Source of the DNA: Globodera rostochiensis
Lineage: Eukaryota; Nematoda; Chromadorea; Rhabditida; Heteroderidae
Assembly: GCA_018350325.1 (NCBI GenBank)
Contig: JAEVLN010000030.1
Coordinates: 1 to 64,000, forward strand
Direction: 5' to 3'
DNA: 64,000 bases
This document shows, one piece after another, positions 21,560-33,036 of this stretch. The stretch's first letter is position 1, and each line of letters begins with the position of its first letter. The notes under the pieces are model-generated. The model was not told where the DNA came from. It saw only the letters and a program-made list of their open reading frames with translations, and ran no database searches. Made by a program: the position numbers and the translations under genes.

Positions 21560-22440
21560 ATGAACTTAGTTTATAGGTATTTTAATTGATTTTGTTTCAT
21601 CAGCATAATTATTAAGCTAGAATATTAGTTTCTTTGATTGTTATGATAAATTTTGTTTTAATTAGCTTTGGATCAAGCAATTTAAATTGATGAAACGCAA
21701 ATACATTTAAATCTGCGGTTGCTCGTTATTCACGGGCGTTTATACTTTTTGCGATTATTGCTCTGATTCTTTGCGATTATTTATTTATTGTTGTAATTTG
21801 TTAATCTCTTGTGCTGCGAGATTAAATTTGATGGCAATATTGCTTATTATTTTAATATCATAATTTTCGTGTTTTTTGTTTTTTAAGATTTATTTATTCA
21901 ACATTAAATTAAATGCCATATATTTGAATCGATTGAATAATTTTTATTCATTAATTAATGCATTTCATTTTTGTTCAGCAAATTTCCATTTCATATTTTG
22001 TTATCCTTTAACGGGGTTTTAACTAGCACTTTTGGTTTCCTCAAAAAATTGCCGAGGGACTATGTAGTTTTTTTGGTTTTATTTAACTATTAAGAAATTA
22101 TTGAAATATTAAAATTTGCTTTTGCTCTCTTCCATTTAAATTTTTTTCATTTTATTGTTCTGATACTTTTAATAGGATTTATTATTATGAAAATATTTTG
22201 TAAATTTGCGTTTTGATTTATAACGTGTCAAAATACAAAAAAAAAACAATGAATTATAATAATTGCTATTAAATAACTTTAAAATTTAAAAAAAATTACT
22301 ACATGAACACACCTAAATGAAAAAGAAGAAGGTGACCTCAACAATTATATTAAGTATTAACTTTTATAGCGCATAAAAATTTATATAATCAAATTAAACA
22401 ACAATAAATTTCATGCTTATAGTTTCTGAAAAAATCTATT
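21560..22440 (+). other. T-rich domain
   Basis: T-rich on the plus strand. At 21,713-21,800 two plus frames are open (one reads AVARYSRAFILFAIIALIL, membrane-like), but no splice partner was found. Confidence 0.3.
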
Positions 22441-22444
22441 TAAA

Positions 22445-22468
22445 ATGGCCAAGATCCTGCGCGGCAGG
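22445..22468 (+). CDS. Possible first exon (MAKILRGR)
   Basis: ATG, eight codons and the near-perfect donor AGG|GTAAGG. Reading through the donor would give a 39-codon frame, with the A/T-rich bias of non-coding DNA after the first 20 codons. The minus strand is also open here but has no acceptor. No partner exon was placed. Confidence 0.28.
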
Positions 22469-22679
22469 GTAAGGTGTTTACGCACGATGAGACACGTAAA
22501 GTTTTATTTCGCAAGCTTTATAATTATTAAAGAAAATGAGAAAATTAGTTTTAAAAAATATTAAAAATAAACTTGTTAAGATTTAGCGATTTAACAATGT
22601 AAATAAACGGACTAAATATTGTCAATAAAGAAAATTATAAATTTATTAACAACCAAATAAAAGAAAAAAATAAAATTTA

Positions 22680-22800
22680 AAAGAGTTGATTGCACTGCGA
22701 CGTATTACTGCGCCTGTAACGAACGTGGGTCAAATCATCTACGTGGTCGGAGAGCTCCCGGCTGTCTTATAAAACAAATGATAAAGCTGCATATGGTCCG
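22680..22800. other. GC-rich island open on both strands
   Basis: A 110-base patch with several open frames: plus LIALRRITAPVTNVGQ to a TAA, and minus SRELSDHVDDLTHVRYR after a TTTATAAG acceptor and ending in TAA. The island is probably an exon, but the strand cannot be settled from sequence alone. Confidence 0.3.
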
Positions 22801-23112
22801 TCGAAACTTATAATTAAATGCTAATTTCTTAAAATAATAATATATTACAGTAATTGATTCATAACAAATTAAAATATAAAGTTAAAGCAAAAAAAACGCG
22901 TAATATTAATTCAAAATCACTGAACTCGGAGTAAATTTGAGGGAAAAAACAACAATTAACAAACCAGTAAAAAATTATAGGTTTCCACAAATTAAAAAGA
23001 ACATACAAATTAAGAATAAACACAAATTAGTTTTTTGAAATCAACGCAACTTTCTCAAATAAATATTGAAATTGAATAATATAGCACGAAAAAGCCTCTT
23101 TACAGTAGTAAA

Positions 23113-23217
23113 ATGCAGCAACTCATTATTAATAAATTGTACAAATTTAGATACATGGTCGTAATTCAATGTACGGCCGAGCAAACCGTAAAGGAATTAA
23201 TTAGTATTTATCGATAA
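23113..23217 (+). CDS. Small ATG-started frame
   Basis: 35 codons from ATG to TAA: MQQLIINKLYKFRYMVV, then CTAEQTVKELISIYR. GTAAAG after the codons for CTAEQT could be a donor instead. A degraded relative of this DNA occurs at 36,790-36,900, inside the N-spotted region, where the frame is broken. Function unknown. Confidence 0.33.
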   Translation: MQQLIINKLYKFRYMVVIQCTAEQTVKELISIYR

Positions 23218-23687
23218 TCAGGAAATTCAATCGATTTTGCCTGGTCAAAAAATCTTTTGACAATTTTTGAAGGCCGATTTTAATTAAAAAAATATATTAA
23301 ATTTAAAAATGGTTTAATTTATGTGTATTGGTTGATAACAATAAGAAATTAAAAACCGTTAGTACTATATTAAAAAATGACAGTTAAAAATATACAACCC
23401 TTAATAAGCATTCTAGCATTGGATTTGAATAACTGGGATAAATTTCAAAATTTTATAATCAAAAATTTCTAGAAAAAGCAAACTCATCATGAAGTTTTCC
23501 AGCATGTAAAAGTTATAATTTAAATAATATAAAGCCAGCAGAACCAACTTCGTGATAATATAAACATTTTAATGAAACGTTGTGTTGAACTGAACCAAAA
23601 ATGAACTAATAAATTATTAAAACTATACTGGAATTTTACTAATATAATCCGAATTTAAAATAGAAAATTGTTTTATTGAATCATAAG

Positions 23688-23873
23688 TCCCACATTAATT
23701 TAACAAAAAAAATTCAACTTCAAATAAATTATGAAAAGTATTTGAACAAGGCCGAGCACTGTAACCATGAAGACATGGAGATGGAAAAATCTTTGATACG
23801 TGTGGTTTCAAAATTAATATTTTATTTCATTCATAAATTTTTATTTAAAAAAATCCTTAGATCTTTAAAATAA
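23688..23873 (+). CDS. Terminal exon candidate
   Basis: After an ATAAG acceptor-like site, 61 codons are open to TAA. The central part (NYEKYLNKAEHCNHEDM, EMEKSLIRVV) is acidic and well mixed; the last 20 residues are F/I/K-rich and may be read-through of AT-rich DNA, since a GTTTCA donor follows the codons for SLIRV. Family unknown. Confidence 0.38.
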   Translation, partial: SHINLTKKIQLQINYEKYLNKAEHCNHEDMEMEKSLIRVVSKLIFYFIHKFLFKKILRSLK

Positions 23874-24074
23874 GTCATAATAGCTCAAATTATTTCTATT
23901 GTATGCTTTAATAATTTTATCTAAGGTATTAGATTAAAAAATATGTAAAAAATGTTTTTATAATTTGATGAAAAACAATCTATCTGGTCTTAAAACATGC
24001 TTTTCCTATAATGATAGAGAATTGATTGGGCTACAAAATGACTATAATCATAAAATTTTGTTTAGAGTGACAAG

Positions 24075-24269
24075 AGTTATATAATTTTGAAAAGCGGTGC
24101 AGGCTTTGCATTAAAGGTAAGAGTCCGCGGGTTTTACCACTTTTTGTCCGCGTCAGCCTCGATGGTTTGCCTTATAATGCGGTTAATAATCAAAGAAATC
24201 AGGCTTTTATTCGACAAATTATACGAAAATATTGAACTTCAGCCTCCTTCGTGTGAATGGACACAATGA
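24075..24269 (+). CDS. Two-exon gene (3' part) with a 40-base intron
   Basis: Exon 24075-24116 reads LYNFEKRCRLCIK and ends at the perfect donor AAAG|GTAAGAG. The intron is exactly 40 bases, with a pyrimidine tract and acceptor GCGTCAG. Exon 24157-24269 continues in phase for 36 codons (ASMVCLIMRLIIKEIRLLF, then ELQPPSCEWTQ) and ends with TGA. The first acceptor (GACAAG) is weak. The following bases, 24,232-24,420, are also open in another plus frame, so alternative splicing to a longer end is possible. It faces the 3' end of the minus-strand gene at 24,413. Family unknown. Confidence 0.5.
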   Translation, partial: SYIILKSGAGFALKVRVRGFYHFLSASASMVCLIMRLIIKEIRLLFDKLYENIELQPPSCEWTQ

Positions 24270-24412
24270 CAACAAAATTCTTAAGACAATGCGGCGAAAA
24301 ATATTTCAATTGATAGGCAAATTTAAGACATGCCAAAAATGGAACAATATTTTCTGTCACATTATTTTTATATTGATAAAGCAAATGATCGAAAAAATAA
24401 TCTTAGGAAAGT

Positions 24413-26396
24413 TCACGTGATTTGTTTCATATCATTTTCATCTTCCGATCTTTCTGAGTTCAGTTCTACTTCTTTTTTACTGCTATAATTTAAATAAATG
24501 ATTAATTTACTGTTTTTCAAAAACAAATAAAATTATACGTCCAAGTTGGATGCCAAAATGGCAGTCTGTTTCGCAGGGCGGTTCAACTTTGTATGCTAAA
24601 CAAGAAAAAAATTAGAATAATTTTAACCGTATTTTTTTATTTTTATGATTATAAAATTTTTTAAATTAATTTTTTGAAATAAATACGTCCAAATTGAAAG
24701 CCGAAAAAATATTGTGGAGTTGTAGTTGAGGGCACTGTAGTTGTTGTAGTTGGAGTAGTCGTCGTTTTCGTCGTCGTTGTGGTGGGCTTTATCGTCGTTG
24801 TGGTTATCGTCGTTGTGGTGGGCTTTGTCGTCGTTGTGGTGGGCTTTGTCGTCGTTGTGGTGGGCTTTGTCGTCGTTGTGGTGGGCTTTGTCGTCGTTGT
24901 CATGGGCTCCGTGGGCTTAAAATGAATTGATTGATTAATTGAGTTCACCAAAAGCTGATCAGGTCCTTTTCGGATTGGTTATATACAGATAATCAATAAA
25001 CCATAGTTTGATCGGATTTATCCACAAAAATCCCTCGCTATCAAGCACCATTTTTTAAAGTCCGGGTCCGACCGAATTCGTCAATTTTCCGGTCATTAAT
25101 TTAAGAGTAATTTTGGGAGGGTTAACAACAAAACAAGGGTTTATAAACCAATACAAATTCTCTTTGCTTTGACCAAAAAGCACTTCGAAATGAATAGGAA
25201 TTTAATTTTCAGATTAATCAAAAATATTCTGGTATGGACAAATTATACCATAAATTTAAATAATTCTTTTTGGAATTTAATGACAATTGGTAAACGCCAG
25301 ACACGAAAAACATTACCGGACTAAGCAAGTGCGCATTGCACAAATCGGTGTCGTCGCAAACTTTTAAAAGCGCTTGATAAGCATCAGGCCTAGTCATGTC
25401 GCCGTTTTTGTTATTAACGCAAACAGATTTATAGTGAGTTTCCAAGTCACTTCCTTTCGAACTACATCCTTTGTAGATGGTTAAGATCTTATGATCTGTA
25501 AAACATATATTGTTAAATGTGTGTTCACATTTTTAAAACGACATAAGGTATGATTCGGTCCCAAAATAATTTAACATAAAATTTACAAAAAATTACATTA
25601 CCAAATAAGCACATTGCAGAAAAACACGGCCCGTCTAATGTACATTCTTTAGAAAAATCTCTAATTTGAGCGTCGAAATAGCCAGTTATGCATTTAGTTC
25701 CTAAAATTGAAAATATATCGGTAGATATGGATCAAATTTTATGGAATTTTAGTCTTAATTTCTGAAAATATCCTATTTAATGCACTGCTTCCCTAAAAAA
25801 TATTTCTGGAACCAGCTTAAAAGGTCAAATTTAATTTTTTTGGAAGGAGGGCCGGGAAAATGTTTGCAAAAATCGGCACTCTTTCAAATTAGAAATGCTT
25901 GGTCAAAATTCGAACTGGTTCAAAAACGGAAATTTGAATTTTTGACGCAATCTGTTAACAGATTTGCAACCAAAATTTTTTAAATGGCCGTATTTAAAGC
26001 TTTTTTAAGAATGGTGAGAGGTCCCCACCGAAAATTTTTTTTTGAAGATTTTAATGAATTGTTAACTCGCAAATTTCCACATTTCCGCAATATATGGCAC
26101 CCCTGCATATGATCGATATTTTCAAAATACCGTATACTTTTGTGAAAGGCAAAAAATTATTTTATTATTATTATTATTATTTAATTTAAACAACGTTCCG
26201 CTAAAATTCATTTATCTTTTAAATTATACCCAAAGGTCTATTAATATTTAGCTGTTTAAATTCGCCCAAAATTAACAAGAACAAAAAACGTATATACTTT
26301 CGTGGGAGACAATACGAATTTACCGTTCATGGAGCTGAAAGTGAGCATGGCCAACAATGAGATCGCCAGGATGATCTCATTGACGCAAATTTTCAT
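24413..26396 (-). CDS. Secreted three-finger/ET-like protein with threonine-rich stalk
   Basis: Exon 1 (26324-26396) starts with ATG and encodes a signal peptide (VNEIILAISLLAMLTFSS). Exon 2 (25602-25700) and exon 3 (25317-25495) give eight cysteines, ending CDDTDLCN, the usual close of Ly6/three-finger and nematode ET-module domains. All junctions are in phase with good sites (GTAAAT, GTAATG, TTTTAG, TTTTACAG). From exon 3, donor CCG|GTAATG leads in phase to exon 4 (24687-24915), a KPTTTTT repeat region, then exon 5 (24539-24595, EPPCETDCHFG) and exon 6 (24413-24471, acidic, TGA). If the exon 3 donor is skipped, the frame continues to a stop at 25218 with a hydrophobic tail. Exons 1-3 are firm; 4-6 less so. 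Confidence 0.65.
24778..24908 (-). repeat. 21-bp coding minisatellite (KPTTTTT)
   Basis: Tandem 21-base units, GTCGTCGTTGTGGTGGGCTTT on the plus strand, in five near-perfect copies plus degenerate ones to the left. On the minus strand each unit encodes a heptapeptide of lysine, proline and five threonines. This is a mucin-like, probably O-glycosylated stalk within the gene above. Length variation between individuals is expected. Confidence 0.85.
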
Positions 26397-26988
26397 GATG
26401 GCTAAAATTAAATAAATTGAAAAAAAAACTATTTATTCTAGCCTTTTAAACTTAAAAAAACGTTTGTGAAAGCATTTTACACAAAATGATTCTGAGAAAA
26501 AGAAGCCAATCATTATTCATCAATTCATTCCATTTACTCTTTTATGTAAGCAACAAATGCGTTCATCAAAAGTGGTCGATTACTTTATGAATTAACATAA
26601 ACAATCAATTGCATTTTTGTGCTTAATTCATTTGATGATTAATTATTTATTTTAGAATAAGATGGAAATTAATTTATTTAATACAATATTGAAAAGCCGA
26701 TTCGGCTAAATTTTATACTTAATCATTATTACGCAACATTCATTTGTATTACAAATTATTTTATGGTAGTAGTTCTGGTATACATATATTTTGTGAAAAC
26801 TTAAAATAGCATTTTGTTTTTTGCCCAGTTTCTATTTCATTTAACGGCGAATTTGTATCATTTTTGGCATATATTTATAATTTTGAGGATATTTATTTTT
26901 TAAACTTATTTATTAATTGATACGCCCTGGTTCACACATTTCTTTCTTGCCGCTCCCCAGCTTTTGTAACTCCCAGATAAAATAAAAA

Positions 26989-27152
26989 TTATTGCATTTT
27001 GCTAGATGTTAAAATAAATAGAGGGCTGTAGAGCGCGCATGCAAGCTCAAATTAATTTTATAATCGTCTAAATTTAATAACATTTAATATTACTTGCGGC
27101 CTGTTATTTGGACCATTTCTTCTTCAATGCTTTTAGTAATTAATTGTTGATC
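26989..27152 (-). CDS. Two-exon gene end, unidentified protein
   Basis: Exon 27094-27152 follows acceptor ATTAACAG, reads DQQLITKSIEEEMVQITGR and ends at donor GTAATA. Exon 26989-27025 follows the strong acceptor GCTCTACAG, joins in phase and reads PLFILTSSKMQ to TAA. An alternative last exon, 26913-27001, starts at ACATCTAG and reads KCNNFYFIWELQKLGSG, then EMCEPGRIN, TAA and AATAAA. It is the more protein-like end but does not match the phase of the first exon. One of the two ends is probably real. Family unknown. Confidence 0.42.
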
Positions 27153-27245
27153 CTGTTAATTAATGTTTTTAATTTTAATAAATTTATCAATGTCATTTTC
27201 TTATTCCAACACGAGTGACGTCGCTTTAAACATTTTTTACTTTTT

Positions 27246-27311
27246 TCAAAATAGAGGCCAAATTTGATTCTCCATTGGTTCTGTTCTGCGAAAGATAAGC
27301 GCCTCCACCAT
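27246..27311 (-). CDS. Small ATG-started frame or first exon
   Basis: 21 codons from ATG to TGA (MVEALIFRRTEPMENQIW, then PLF). It lies just upstream of the 27,152 exon on the same strand and may be its first exon, but no donor with the right phase was found. The plus strand is open over part of it (AKFDSPLVLFCER after an AAATAG acceptor). Confidence 0.3.
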   Translation of the reverse strand: MVEALIFRRTEPMENQIWPLF

Positions 27312-27709
27312 ATCTAAATTAAGTATTTTTATTATATGTCTTTTGTATTATTTATTTAAATTCTTTTAATATTGCTTTAAATGCCGATTTGAGATCCACC
27401 ATGCTGTAGAAAAATTGATGAATTGGTTTTACTTCGGATTTATCATTTACGAGGTTATATTGTATGATATTTTTCGAATTATATATATACACCACAACAA
27501 AAATGAGTCAGAGTAAAATTTCCAATTGTTGATATCCCGACTTAAAATTCACAAATACTACTAATAAACTTAAATTTATTTAAATTCAAAACCAATATAA
27601 AATTACGTATATGTTAATCAGATATAAAAGAAAAGTTGGAAAACAAATAAAAATCATTTATATGTATTTAAAAATATTTTTTAAATAATTAAGCCGAACT
27701 ATTAGGATA

Positions 27710-27978
27710 ATGACTTTTGATTCTGAAGCCGCATCAGAAGTTAGCAAAACATTTCAGGAAGCCCGAGAATTTAACGCTGATGTCGCCGACGCCGAAAAAC
27801 TGAATTCAATATTTGTCCTGTATTAGACATTTAAAAAAACTATCAATAATCCAGATTCGAAACGGAAAATAAAAACGTGCTAATGAATTTAATGCCAAAA
27901 AAATTAACAAAAAGTTGGATTCAGGCCAACGAACACCTGATAAAAATGTATGTAAAAGTGAATCAGCTTGGGCAATAA
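27710..27978 (+). CDS. Gene with a clear last exon, unidentified protein
   Basis: The last exon, 27855-27978, follows acceptor AATAATCCAG. It has 40 codons (FETENKNVLMNLMPKK, then SWIQANEHLIKMYVKVNQ) and TAA with AATAAA overlapping the next bases. Upstream, 27710-27826 is a frame from ATG with strongly protein-like, acidic sequence (MTFDSEAASEVSKTF, EAREFNADVADAEK) ending in TAG. A second frame over the same bases is also open. The likely donor (GTCCTG or GTCGCC) is poor and its phase does not fit, so the two parts may not be directly joined. Family unknown; the first half would form a charged helix. Confidence 0.48.
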
Positions 27979-29103
27979 ATAAAATTATACTACAAAAAAT
28001 GATTTACTTCAATAAACGAATTTTAATGCACTGGACTGATTTGACGACTTATTTTTGAATGTTTTATCCGTTATTAATTGAAAAAAAATATAATTAGTTT
28101 CTAAATTGATAAACCGATTAATATAACCAGTTATTTTAAACAAACACAAAATTATAATAAAAATATGAAAAAAATGCATAAAGAAACACCAATCTTGTAA
28201 TAATTGAATTTTCAGGGATTACAAATTACAATGAAAATAATTTCAAACTTATATAAAAAAACATTTAACTAATGTTTATTGAAAGACCACAACGTAACAT
28301 TTTTAAAGCAATAATGCCTTAAGGCGAAGTTGACAAACACCTAGAAGGTGCAGCAGTTGCATATGAAATAAAAATAAAAATGAAAACCGCAATTTCCCCT
28401 CTCTATCTTATAATATCCATACTAGTTTTAAACTTCTTTGATTAATAAAATAAAAAATAAATTAATAAAAAACCTAATTATAAATTTCATTAAAAATTAG
28501 TTATTCTTTAATATAAAAACATTTTTTTAAACCAATTTCACTAAAAAAAATACGCTAATGAATAAGAATAATTTTACTGAATTTTGGTTCTAAATAATCA
28601 ATAAATAATAAAAAGAAAGTGAATACTAAAGTTAACTTTCTGGATAAGAATAAGCGGACATAAGATAAATTAACTAAATACAAAACTAAGCCGGGATTCT
28701 CAATGTTGCATAAAATACGTGTGGATATAAATATTATTAACAATAAGATTATAAGGGGTATATTCGTTTAAAGTTGATACATTAGTTGCAATAATATGTT
28801 TAGTAAAAAATTGTTAAAGTGCACCAATGGAAAGTATTAATGGCGCAATAAAGCAGTCTAATTGATTATCGGTTAACATTAAGTTGGTATAAAACCATAT
28901 ATGAATTACAAGAAATGACCGCACAATAAAAATAAGTTAATAAACGCGAAATTAACTTTACATGAAAAGGGATTTTTTAAAATTTATAAAGAATATACAT
29001 AATAGGCTATTAATTAAAAAATAATGAATGTTAAAAAATTTTATCTTTATATAAATTAGTTCAATAAAATATAATTTAATTCTAAAACAAAAGTTTTTTT
29101 ATT
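27979..29103 (+). other. A-rich stretch without a clear gene
   Basis: Mostly A-rich. A short minus-strand ATG frame at about 28,308-28,364 (MQLLHLLGVCQLRLKA) resembles a signal peptide, but nothing follows it. No other exon seen. Confidence 0.3.
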
Positions 29104-29316
29104 ATGTATAAATCGCAAAAAAGACTTATTATAAACAAAAAAAGTTCATTTAATATAGAGTTAATATTGAATTCTAAGAAGTATACTATGAAATCGAAAA
29201 ATTTAAAAAATAAAAAAGACATACTATTTTCGTCGAGTCCATTGGAGAGTCTGCCAAAATTATGTTGCGACAACATTGGTTTTTTAGAAGCTAATAAATT
29301 AATTTCAGAGAAATAA
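29104..29316 (+). CDS. Single-exon 70-residue protein candidate
   Basis: An intact frame from ATG to TAA. The first half is basic (MYKSQKRLIINKKSSF); the second is better mixed (FSSSPLESLPKLCCDN, GFLEANKLISEK). It has no predicted signal peptide or membrane segment. A minus-strand frame overlaps it but is phenylalanine/leucine-rich and less protein-like. Location is 100 bases left of the repeated unit at 29,430. Confidence 0.4.
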   Translation: MYKSQKRLIINKKSSFNIELILNSKKYTMKSKNLKNKKDILFSSSPLESLPKLCCDNIGFLEANKLISEK

Positions 29317-30690
29317 ATTAACCAAAAACTTAAACAATTTTAGTCCATGTAACACACTCATCTGCTGTGCAGGACAAGTTAAAAAAAATATTTGCATAAA
29401 ATACTAATTTAAATAGGTAAACCAAATAGGAACTTACTTCATTGTACTACAGTTCAATGAGAATAAAAATTTTCACTGTAAAACACCTGCACAAAGTTAC
29501 GTCAATTGCCATCTTTTTGATCTAGGCAGTGTATAGCTTTAACAATGGTAATTTGATTATTTTTTTAATTAAATTTTAAATCAATTATTTCTTTATTATT
29601 TTTTCATTTCTTAAATGTTTTTAGTAAATTTTGCTTTTTATTAAAAATATTTAAATAGATTTCGCGTTTATGATACTTTTTGTCAACCACAAATATATCA
29701 TATTAATTATTGGTCTATTTGTATTTACTGATTTAAAAAAAATATTTTTTGTTATAAATAATATTTATAAATTAACAAAAATAATTAACTATATAAAAGA
29801 TCTTTAATCATAGTATTATTCTAATCGACTAATTTCAGCAGAAGTAACATACTCATCTGCTGTGCAGGACAAGTTAAAAAAAATATTTGCATAAAATACT
29901 AATTTAAATAGGTAAACCAAAGAGCAAAAAAAATTAATTGACACATAAGGAATAAATGAAAAAAGAAATCCCCTCTCCCAGTGTGTTCCAAAAAATCCAA
30001 TAAACTTGTCCTTTCGATTTACCAAAAATGTACAAAATAAACAAAAGATATAAATTATTTTTAAAAAGTTCATAATATACAATGATTGACTGCGAGCCAC
30101 CAAAAATAATACGAAAAAAGTGGTTTTCCCAAAGACACCAACTAAGTTTAAAATTAAATGCCAAGCCATTGACAAGGGTTTCGCAAAACGCGATCAACTG
30201 GAAATAAAAAATTAATTAAACTTTTGTTATTCGAGTTTTTCAAAGGCGCTTGACAATCACGACAAACGGACCCCTAAGCTACAATATGTTAATTTATTTT
30301 TATAATATTTTGTTTGTGTTCTGACTTGGTAAATCACAACATAAAAATCAAAATGCAAAACTTAAAATAGCTAATTTCAAGTTAATTTGATACATATAAA
30401 AAGACTTTACTCTTTTGCTTATATTAATTCAAAAATTTAATTATTTTTACTAACTAAATAAATTTTGAAAAAATTTAAGATTATTCTTATAACAAAAACA
30501 AAATTAAATAGTTTCATGAACAGCCAAACGGCGGGAAAAAGACTCGTTATATATAATTTTTGATTAATAAATACATGCACCTACTTTACAATTTTAAAAC
30601 TAAAAATATATGCGCAGAAGGACATCCCTAGTGGCCGCCTTAAATTTAAATATTTGGACATTTTGTTTAAGATCGTTAAAATAATTTCAG

Positions 30691-30926
30691 ATTTGAACGT
30701 ATGAAGAACGAAACGTGGGCGAACGCACCGGCTCAACCAACGACGTATGCAATTCGGGTTTAAGCATGGTATACTTGCACAAGTGAATGGGTATCGTTTT
30801 GGTCCCTGCCGTTTCGGGACCACCGTTTCGTTCCCGACCAGTACGTCCCCGGCCGTTTTGTACTTCATTATTAATTTATTTTTCAAGTACATCAATCGCT
30901 GCACCGTCCGTCACAACTTAAGCTCA
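30691..30926 (+). CDS. Two phased exons with an RHNLS motif
   Basis: Exon 30691-30757 follows a perfect acceptor (ATAATTTCAG), reads FERMKNETWANAPAQPTTY and ends CGG|GTTTAA. After a 130-base intron with acceptor TTTTTCAAG, exon 30888-30926 continues in phase (YINRCTVRHNLSS) to donor GTAACT. RHNLS is the signature of the forkhead recognition helix, but the residues that normally follow (LHKCF or LNDCF) are absent, and the next acceptor is only 25 bases away. The second exon is present in all copies of the unit. Family assignment is weak; the minus strand is also open across 30,581-30,904. Confidence 0.33.
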
Positions 30927-32560
30927 GTAACTTATTCCATTTTTCCAACAGGCGGCTAAAGTTGGAGGCGCATACCAGCGCCATAGACAGTGTATTATTA
31001 TTTGATCCTTTATCAATAAATTGATTACATGTTATTTGATTAAAGGGTAAAAAACAAAAATCTATAAACTTATTTGCCGCGAATACAAAATGTCTTTTCC
31101 ATGTTCGGTTTTTTTGCGTTCGAGAAATTCAATGTAAACTTTTAGCATCTCGATCGACCGGTTCTACGATAGGTTTCGCTTTCACCAAATTGTCAACTTG
31201 AGCAAATCTGTGCCGATCTCTTTAAGCGACTCATGGAGCCGAACTACGTAATAAATAAACCGTGTGAAATATTATTGTGAACAAAAACTTACCTTTATTA
31301 ATTTAAAAACAAAAACATGTTAATGAAAAGAAGTGCATGACTCATCATTATTATGAATTATTTGAAATCAACATTGAAAAGCTACCAGAATATTTAGAAA
31401 AATAAAAAATATTAATCTTTTAAAATGTAAAAATGAATTACAAAAAAAAAATATTAAATTTACTTACTTATGTTTATAAAATCTACCAATTATTTATCTT
31501 TATCTATCGGTGAAAATTTTTAATTATTTTTTATAAGAATTGCCATGAATGCCAGTTTTTTATTAACAAACAGTTAGTCGCATTAAATAATAATTATATA
31601 AATATATAATAAACTATTTTGTTAAATCACATTAAAATATTTGGACTACACAAATTACTGTGCTCATTGTATTTGGCACTCACCATAATAATGTAACCAA
31701 AAATAAAACAAAAGCACTTAAAATAAAAGAAAAAACATATATTCAATTACAATCGGACAGTTACTTAAAGTATAGACTAAATAAAGAAATTTGTTGTTGA
31801 AAATGTTTAATTGCTTGGTTTCTTTAAAATATTTTAATAACAATTTTAATTTTTAAAAAGTTTTAAAGTTAACCGTTTTAATATTTTTAAAAATTAATTC
31901 GATATTTAAAAACGCTGATGTTTAATATAATTTGTCGTTTTTTTGCCGACCAAGTTGCTACAAAAAATCAGCTTTGCAGCTTTTCCAACAATTCAGTCAA
32001 CAATTTTGCTTTTAACTGAGCCCGCGTGTAATTTGACTTTTATTTATTATATTTAAAACACTTTACGTTTTCCTTTTTTGCTTCCAATTTTGGGTTTATT
32101 TTATGCTTCGAATCGTCCCTTTTTATTTTGCAAATATTTTGTTTTAAAAACAGTTAAAGAATGATTTTATACATTATTTTTAAGGATTTAATATTATAAT
32201 TTTTGTTATTAAGTTGTAAATGGATTTTATATTGAAGAAGTAATCTTTTATATTGATATTAAACTATGCACCATCTTTTCCATTCATTTTAATGTTTTTT
32301 TCTAAAAAGAATACAATATTTATGTCCAAATCACCTAAATCTGCGCAAACTATTTCAATCAATTATTTATAATTATTCATTTTTATATTAAAATGCGCTC
32401 GACATTCAAATGCATAAGTTGTGGCCATCAAAAACCTTTTTAATTAAATGCAATATTAAAAGCTGCAAATGACTTAATCCTATGCTAAATCAGATTTTTT
32501 TTTAGCAATTGGGCCATATTAGTTATTGCTTATTCATCTTTTTGATTTGTCTATATCGAA

Positions 32561-32861
32561 CTATATATTGAATATTATTATTATATCCGTCATCTCCACA
32601 TAGAAAAAGTAACGGGTAACAATGTGAGTCAAATTGAAGTGAGGATGGTAACACGGGATTTTGCAAGGAGTACCCTCAGCATTGGTTAGCCAAATGCCTT
32701 TTTCGGGTCCAACTGCAATTGCTATATTGTTCATTAAGTTTTTTTTTTGAATTTTCAACTCATCTTTATTTAGAACTTTTATTTTGTTGCAACCATCTTT
32801 GTATATTGAAGCTAAGGTGAAATAAATTATTTGTCTCCGTGGCGCATCGAAGGTTTCATCA
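32561..32861 (-). CDS. Exon of about 100 codons, unidentified protein
   Basis: After a possible acceptor (GATCTGAG) the minus strand is open for 99 codons to TGA. It contains DETFDAPRRQIIYFTLAS, IYKDGCNKIKVLNKDEL, VGPEKGIWLTNAEGTPC and FFYVEMTD. The composition is clearly protein-like, and this is the longest such frame in the window apart from the EF-hand gene. The frame also runs about seven codons upstream of that acceptor to a TAA. The second copy at 39,623-39,924 keeps the C-terminal part but differs by single-base homopolymer changes. Not recognised. Confidence 0.5.
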
Positions 32862-33036
32862 CTCAGATCACCAAGGAAAAAATAACATTATTAAAAAAAC
32901 AATTTTTAATGTTATGATATACTTATTACATTAGCTACCGACACAAAATCATCATTCATGAAGTTCACGGATGTTGACCATTGATGGCGAATATTTTAAT
33001 TATTGTGAAAACGATATAGTTTTTAGTTACTTTTAC

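Noticed and set aside
22680..22800. Immunoglobulin-like peptide (TATYYCAC) in one plus frame
   Set aside because: The resemblance is a few residues long and two other frames are equally open; chance match.
27710..27978. Internal repeat EFNAxxxxxxKL between two frames
   Set aside because: The second copy lies in a frame that has no acceptor, while another frame of the same bases has both an acceptor and a poly(A) signal.
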